From: Marchantia polymorpha subsp. ruderalis
Taxonomy: Eukaryota > Streptophyta > Marchantiopsida > Marchantiales > Marchantiaceae
Reading direction: 5' to 3'
Assembly (NCBI GenBank): GCA_037833965.1
Contig: AP031357.1
Span: 7,088,001 to 7,152,000 of the forward strand
DNA: 64,000 nt
A program made the position numbers and the translations under genes. A model generated the notes under the pieces. It saw only the letters and a list, made by a program, of their open reading frames with translations, searched no databases and was not told the DNA's origin. Positions 59,894 through 64,000 of this stretch are shown piece after piece (position 1 is the stretch's first letter; every line of letters begins with the position of its first letter).

Positions 59894-60177
59894 TGTGGTA
59901 ACCCACTTTTTGTTTTTCGTCGGAATTAGAACATTTTTGATTAGTAAGTACCGTGGTAGCAGCTGTAAATAGTAATCGGTACGCAAAGCCAGAGTAAAAA
60001 GAGGATCGAGGACAGTCAAGGGGTTTTGGGCTTAGGCCACAGTGGAACACTTGGAATGGAACGGGCGGTTCACGCTGCAGGACTCGCTTCGAGCACCTTC
60101 GGCGGTAGATCACTCATAACTTCCTCAATTCTTAACGCCTTGAGTTACTTAGGGTTTTGTTGGAAAGAACTCGACGC

Positions 60178-60193
60178 GCTCGTTCTAACGAGC
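60178..60193. promoter_or_regulatory. Conserved dyad GCTCGTTCTAACGAGC in the LTR
   Basis: Seven-base arms around a 2-base centre. The same 16 bases (or their reverse complement, by orientation) occur at 43,352-43,367, 55,874-55,889 and 62,716-62,731, always in the 5' part of an LTR copy. In the 55.9-kb copy nearly everything around it has diverged. A role as a protein-binding site or RNA stem is inferred only from conservation. Confidence 0.6.
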
Positions 60194-60342
60194 CCAAGAA
60201 AGCCTGGAACGGATGAGGACTCAGGGAGTTGTGACTGTCGGAAGATGCGAAGGACAACGCCTACGGATAGGCGGAAGGAGTTCGTCGTCAGCAGAATATC
60301 CACCTTCGGCCCTAGATGTTCGCCTTCGGCGACGGACGTCTT

Positions 60343-60579
60343 CGGGTCAACTTCAAGTCGGCAAACTCGAGGTCGGAGAACTCGAGGTCGGAAAACTTGA
60401 GGTCGGCGAACTCGAGGTCAAAGAACTTCAAGTCAGCAAACTCGAGGTCGGAAAACTTGAGGTCGGCGAACTCGAGGTCAAAGAACTTCAAGTCAGCAAA
60501 CTCGAGGTCGGCAAACTTGAGGTCGGCGAACTCGAGGTCGGCGAACTTCAAGTCGGCAAACTCGGAGTCGGAAAACCGG
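60343..60579. repeat. 15-bp minisatellite in the LTR, about 15 units
   Basis: The unit is close to AACTCGAGGTCGGCG with variants AACTTGAGGTCGGAA and AACTTCAAGTCAGCA; sets of four units form a 60-bp higher-order repeat. Because 15 is divisible by three and the unit lacks stop codons in several frames, the region is open in at least three phases: (VGKLE)n and (SANSR)n on the plus strand, (FADLK)n on the minus strand. An identical copy is in the 3' LTR at 62,881-63,117. Confidence 0.9.
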
Positions 60580-60734
60580 ATGCGGTTCAGAGATCTTGCG
60601 GAGTCCATATCTCTGCGATGGACGGTCGGATGGATCTGAAATTTGGTGGGGCCGTTGATCTCAGTCGGCCACGCATGCCTGCAAATATTCAGCCTCAGAT
60701 CTCGGATGTAAAGACGCTGGCGGCTCTGTACAGT

Positions 60735-60772
60735 AGGCTTAGGATTTAGATTTAGGGTTAGGGTTAGATTTA
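60735..60772. repeat. Short telomere-like patch in the LTR
   Basis: GGATTTAGATTTAGGGTTAGGG followed by TTAGATTTAGG mixes TTTAGGG (plant telomere) and TTAGGG units. It is repeated in the 3' LTR at about 63,273. Too short for telomere function. Confidence 0.75.
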
Positions 60773-61821
60773 GGTTGTAAGTTAGAGGGGAAGGTAGCCG
60801 CCGACTTCTCAGGTGTAGGATCTGTTGCGGCTCGCACCCTAGCGGGTAGTGTAGTGTTAGTTAGGACCTTAGAAGGTATAAAGTAGTTCAAGGCGTTTTG
60901 CCTTTTGACTCTTCCAGTTTCGGAAGTGCAGATCAGGAACTCACTTTCTTGGCGTGTTTGTGCGTTTTGGTCCTGGCACCACGTAGAGAAGCTGCAGCAT
61001 AGCGAAGTTACCGTATGTTGTAGTTGAAGGCCTTCGGCTGAATGTTCAGAGCTAGTACCCGGTTAGAGACTTGAGTAGTGCGGATCTGCACCTGCGGGTG
61101 ATTTCTGATACTCAGAGCCGGCTGCGAGTTAGATACTTGAACAGTTCCCCCTTACTCCTTCGAGTGACATATCCTGATTGTACTCCTACGGGAAGTTTCC
61201 CCTGAATGCCAATGTGAAGTTTCATTACTTCGTGTAAACCTTGGTTTGTAATTCAGGTTGTGTGTGTGTTACTGGATCGTGTTTTCAGTAAGTTCTCAGT
61301 CGGGTCTGCACTCCCTGCGTTTTGTGTGATAGTCGAGGGTGACGTCCACGGCGTACGTAGAGGCTTCGTTCCGAAGTGAGAAGTCCAGTCCGGGTACCCC
61401 CGCTAGTTCCTGGCGGAAGGGCAGTAAAAGCCGGAGTGGGAGGCACTTCCTGCAGAACCTCTGAGTGAACTTGCGAGACACTTTCCTCCTGAAATCCGAA
61501 GCGGAGGTCCTGACCGACCTCCGAGTTGTGCTTTTTGCCAGTTTCAGGTGTGTGTGTGTGTGTTGAGTGACCAAGCTGTACCGTGCATCCTCCGAGCATC
61601 CTCCGAGTTGAGATCCTCCTCCGAGTCGAGCCTCCGAGTCGAGCACTGCAGTATTTCTGGGAGTGACAGTCGCCTAGAATTCAAACTCTACCAAAAGTCT
61701 GTTAAATGTGACACTTTTACTCTGTGTGTTGCCTCTGTCCCTGTGGGTTCGATCTTTTTACCACCATACTGCAGTTTTAGCCTTTGGTGGGTTATTACAT
61801 AAGGAGCCGACAACTTCTTTT

Positions 61822-61839
61822 TGGCGCCGCTGCCGGGGA
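61822..61839 (+). promoter_or_regulatory. Primer binding site, tRNA-Asp type
   Basis: TGGCGCCGCTGCCGGGGA matches, with one change, the TGGCGCCGTTGCCGGGGA site of plant Athila/Tat-type Ty3/gypsy elements, which is complementary to the 3' end of tRNA-Asp. Its position 22 bp past the LTR end and the preceding run of T fit the usual arrangement. Confidence 0.9.
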
Positions 61840-62083
61840 ACAGTGCGTCAACACCAGAGTACTTGAGCAGCAATCTCAGTTAAGTCCTCAGTCGGGCCTG
61901 TACTCCCTACGTTTGGTGTGAGTCGAGGGTGACGTCCACGGCGTATGAAGAGGCTTCGTTCCGAAGTGGGAAGTCCAGTCCGGGTTCCCTACGCTAGTTC
62001 CTGGCGGAAGGGCTGTAAAAGCCGGAGTGGGAGTCACTACCTGCAGAGCCTCTGAGTGAACTTTTGAGATGAATGCTCGGTGA

Positions 62084-62431
62084 ATGTCGACGAGCGATGG
62101 TGTGGGGGACCTGAGTGCGAGAGCCACACGTAAGCTCCGTCGAGATTCGGAAAAAAAAAAAAAAAAGGAAGCCGTAGAAGAAAAACGGCGAACTACAAAG
62201 AAGACTCAAAGTGAGAACTCTGCAGAAAGATCGCCATCGCCGATTGCTGGGAGCCAAGGGTGTTCTCGTTCACCTACTGCAAGCATTGAGCTAACGGTTC
62301 TATTGGAAATCCCTCCGACAGGAACTCTTCCTGGGTCAGGCCAACCTAGGAGCAATCCGTTGACAGGATCACCAATGGCAGACCCTCAAGCCAAATGTTC
62401 GCGTGGGCGCTCACAATTGAGGAGGGGGGCA
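62084..62431 (+). CDS. Short basic ORF in the element body, possible gag remnant
   Basis: An ATG frame of about 116 codons begins MSTSDGVGDLSARATRKLRR, has a Lys run (DSEKKKKKEAVEEKRRTTKK), then a Ser/Pro-rich stretch, and reads past the polypurine tract about ten codons into the 3' LTR. A basic N terminus would fit a gag start, but no capsid or zinc-knuckle motif is present. It could also be non-coding body sequence. Confidence 0.3.
62414..62431 (+). promoter_or_regulatory. Polypurine tract
   Basis: TTGAGGAGGGGGGCA lies directly before the TG of the 3' LTR, the position of the plus-strand primer in LTR retrotransposons. Confidence 0.85.
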
Positions 62432-64000
62432 TGTGGTAACCCACTTTTTGTTTTTCGTCGGAATTAGAACATTTTTGATTAGTAAGTACCGTGGTAGCAG
62501 CTGTAAATAGTAATCGGTACGCAAAGCCAGAGTAAAAAGAGGATCGAGGACAGTCAAGGGGTTTTGGGCTTAGGCCACAGTGGAACACTTGGAATGGAAC
62601 GGGCGGTTCACGCTGCAGGACTCGCTTCGAGCACCTTCGGCGGTAGATCACTCATAACTTCCTCAATTCTTAACGCCTTGAGTTACTTAGGGTTTTGTTG
62701 GAAAGAACTCGACGCGCTCGTTCTAACGAGCCCAAGAAAGCCTGGAACGGATGAGGACTCAGGGAGTTGTGACTGTCGGAAGATGCGAAGGACAACGCCT
62801 ACGGATAGGCGGAAGGAGTTCGTCGTCAGCAGAATATCCACCTTCGGCCCTAGATGTTCGCCTTCGGCGACGGACGTCTTCGGGTCAACTTCAAGTCGGC
62901 AAACTCGAGGTCGGAGAACTCGAGGTCGGAAAACTTGAGGTCGGCGAACTCGAGGTCAAAGAACTTCAAGTCAGCAAACTCGAGGTCGGAAAACTTGAGG
63001 TCGGCGAACTCGAGGTCAAAGAACTTCAAGTCAGCAAACTCGAGGTCGGCAAACTTGAGGTCGGCGAACTCGAGGTCGGCGAACTTCAAGTCGGCAAACT
63101 CGGAGTCGGAAAACCGGATGCGGTTCAGAGATCTTGCGGAGTCCATATCTCTGCGATGGACGGTCGGATGGATCTGAAATTTGGTGGGGCCGTTGATCTC
63201 AGTCGGCCACGCATGCCTGCAAATATTCAGCCTCAGATCTCGGATGTAAAGACGCTGGCGGCTCTGTACAGTAGGCTTAGGATTTAGATTTAGGGTTAGG
63301 GTTAGATTTAGGTTGTAAGTTAGAGGGGAAGGTAGCCGCCGACTTCTCAGGTGTAGGATCTGTTGCGGCTCGCACCCTAGCGGGTAGTGTAGTGTTAGTT
63401 AGGACCTTAGAAGGTATAAAGTAGTTCAAGGCGTTTTGCCTTTTGACTCTTCCAGTTTCGGAAGTGCAGATCAGGAACTCACTTTCTTGGCGTGTTTGTG
63501 CGTTTTGGTCCTGGCACCACGTAGAGAAGCTGCAGCATAGCGAAGTTACCGTATGTTGTAGTTGAAGGCCTTCGGCTGAATGTTCAGAGCTAGTACCCGG
63601 TTAGAGACTTGAGTAGTGCGGATCTGCACCTGCGGGTGATTTCTGATACTCAGAGCCGGCTGCGAGTTAGATACTTGAACAGTTCCCCCTTACTCCTTCG
63701 AGTGACATATCCTGATTGTACTCCTACGGGAAGTTTCCCCTGAATGCCAATGTGAAGTTTCATTACTTCGTGTAAACCTTGGTTTGTAATTCAGGTTGTG
63801 TGTGTGTTACTGGATCGTGTTTTCAGTAAGTTCTCAGTCGGGTCTGCACTCCCTGCGTTTTGTGTGATAGTCGAGGGTGACGTCCACGGCGTACGTAGAG
63901 GCTTCGTTCCGAAGTGAGAAGTCCAGTCCGGGTACCCCCGCTAGTTCCTGGCGGAAGGGCAGTAAAAGCCGGAGTGGGAGGCACTTCCTGCAGAACCTCT
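62432..64000 (+). mobile_element. 3' LTR of the same element, cut by the window end
   Basis: Repeats 59,894-61,462 with a constant 2,538-bp shift and no difference seen in the stretches compared. By extrapolation it should end near 64,337. Confidence 0.88.

Larger units (their letters stand above)
59894..61799 (+). mobile_element. 5' LTR of a young non-autonomous Ty3/gypsy-type element
   Basis: A 1,906-bp LTR begins TGTGGTAACCCAC and ends GTGGGTTATTACA, an imperfect 13-bp inverted terminus with TG...CA ends. It is followed by a PBS and by a second copy beginning at 62,432, with a constant offset of 2,538 bp. Every stretch I compared between the copies is identical, including all long translations, implying a very recent insertion. 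Internal marks: dyad GCTCGTTCTAACGAGC (60,178-60,193), 15-bp minisatellite (60,343-60,579), telomere-like TTTAGGGTTAGGG (about 60,750), TATAAAG-type box at about 60,878. It inserted into the ORF of the older minus-strand copy. Flank at the left is GTTCC (59,889-59,893); the right flank is outside the window. Confidence 0.88.
61800..62431 (+). mobile_element. Internal region of the non-autonomous element (632 bp)
   Basis: Sits between two identical LTRs and starts with a PBS 22 bp after the LTR end. From about 61,877 to 62,070 it contains a diverged duplicate of LTR sequence 61,290-61,480 (CAGTCGGGCCTG, GTCGAGGGTGACGTCCACGG, GTTCCTGGCGGAAGGGC). A short ORF follows, then a polypurine tract. No pol domain can fit, so the element depends on proteins supplied elsewhere. 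Confidence 0.85.

Noticed and set aside
60026-60749. 124- and 178-codon plus-strand frames in the LTR
   Set aside because: They are made of the 15-bp minisatellite and flanking LTR sequence and overlap other open frames; no coding signal apart from the repeat.
59894-61799. Reading the unit as a DNA transposon because its ends form a 13-bp inverted repeat
   Set aside because: A PBS of tRNA-Asp type follows one end, a polypurine tract precedes the second copy, and the two copies are direct repeats, which together define LTRs.

Overview
The window is nuclear DNA of a land plant, most likely a bryophyte of the liverwort type. The support is direct: plant-type genes with GT-AG introns, a MIR390 hairpin, telo-box motifs (AAACCCTAA), and plant Ty3/gypsy, Ty1/copia, LINE and hAT remnants. 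The liverwort assignment is inference. It is gene-poor. Two protein genes and one microRNA gene can be assigned with confidence; most of the rest is decayed transposons and AT-rich intergenic DNA. || Layout: (1) 1.0-2.2 kb, minus: a two-exon SOUL/HBP-family heme-binding protein with a signal peptide. (2) 3-10 kb: AT-rich DNA with a dead hAT transposase (5.7-7.4 kb). (3) 10.0-17.3 kb, plus: a GA-rich 5' region and a complete eight-exon Ubc13-type E2 gene, rebuilt to 157 residues. (4) 20.7-24.0 kb: a decayed copia polyprotein. (5) 25.3-28.9 kb: a 3.5-kb unit with TG...CA ends and a near-perfect 5-bp target duplication, carrying a broken ORF (conserved domain, linker, coiled coil). (6) 29.5-31.4 kb: a dead LINE. 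(7) 34.5-36.2 kb: a GC-rich, GA-initiated transcript region with no convincing protein but a textbook MIR390 hairpin at 35,502-35,616. (8) 40.8-43.7 kb: further copies of the 25-kb family, one with a long intact ORF. (9) 44.5 and 50.9 kb: duplicated macro-domain exon fragments. (10) 45.1-47.6 kb: an ~89-bp satellite holding a small perfect-TIR element. (11) 52.3-58.4 kb: an inverted repeat around a two-repeat cysteine-containing gene broken by one in-frame TGA. (12) 58.4-64.0 kb: a nested retrotransposon cluster ending in a young non-autonomous element (LTR, tRNA-Asp-type PBS, 632-bp body, polypurine tract, LTR). || The main unexpected result is the retroelement family at 25, 41-43, 55.6-56 and 58-64 kb. 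Comparing copies indicates that the LTR itself carries an ORF in full-length copies, and that the youngest element has lost it and holds a 15-bp minisatellite instead. The functional genes do not form a pathway: Ubc13 acts in K63-linked ubiquitination, miR390 in TAS3/tasiRNA production, and the SOUL protein probably binds heme in the secretory route.
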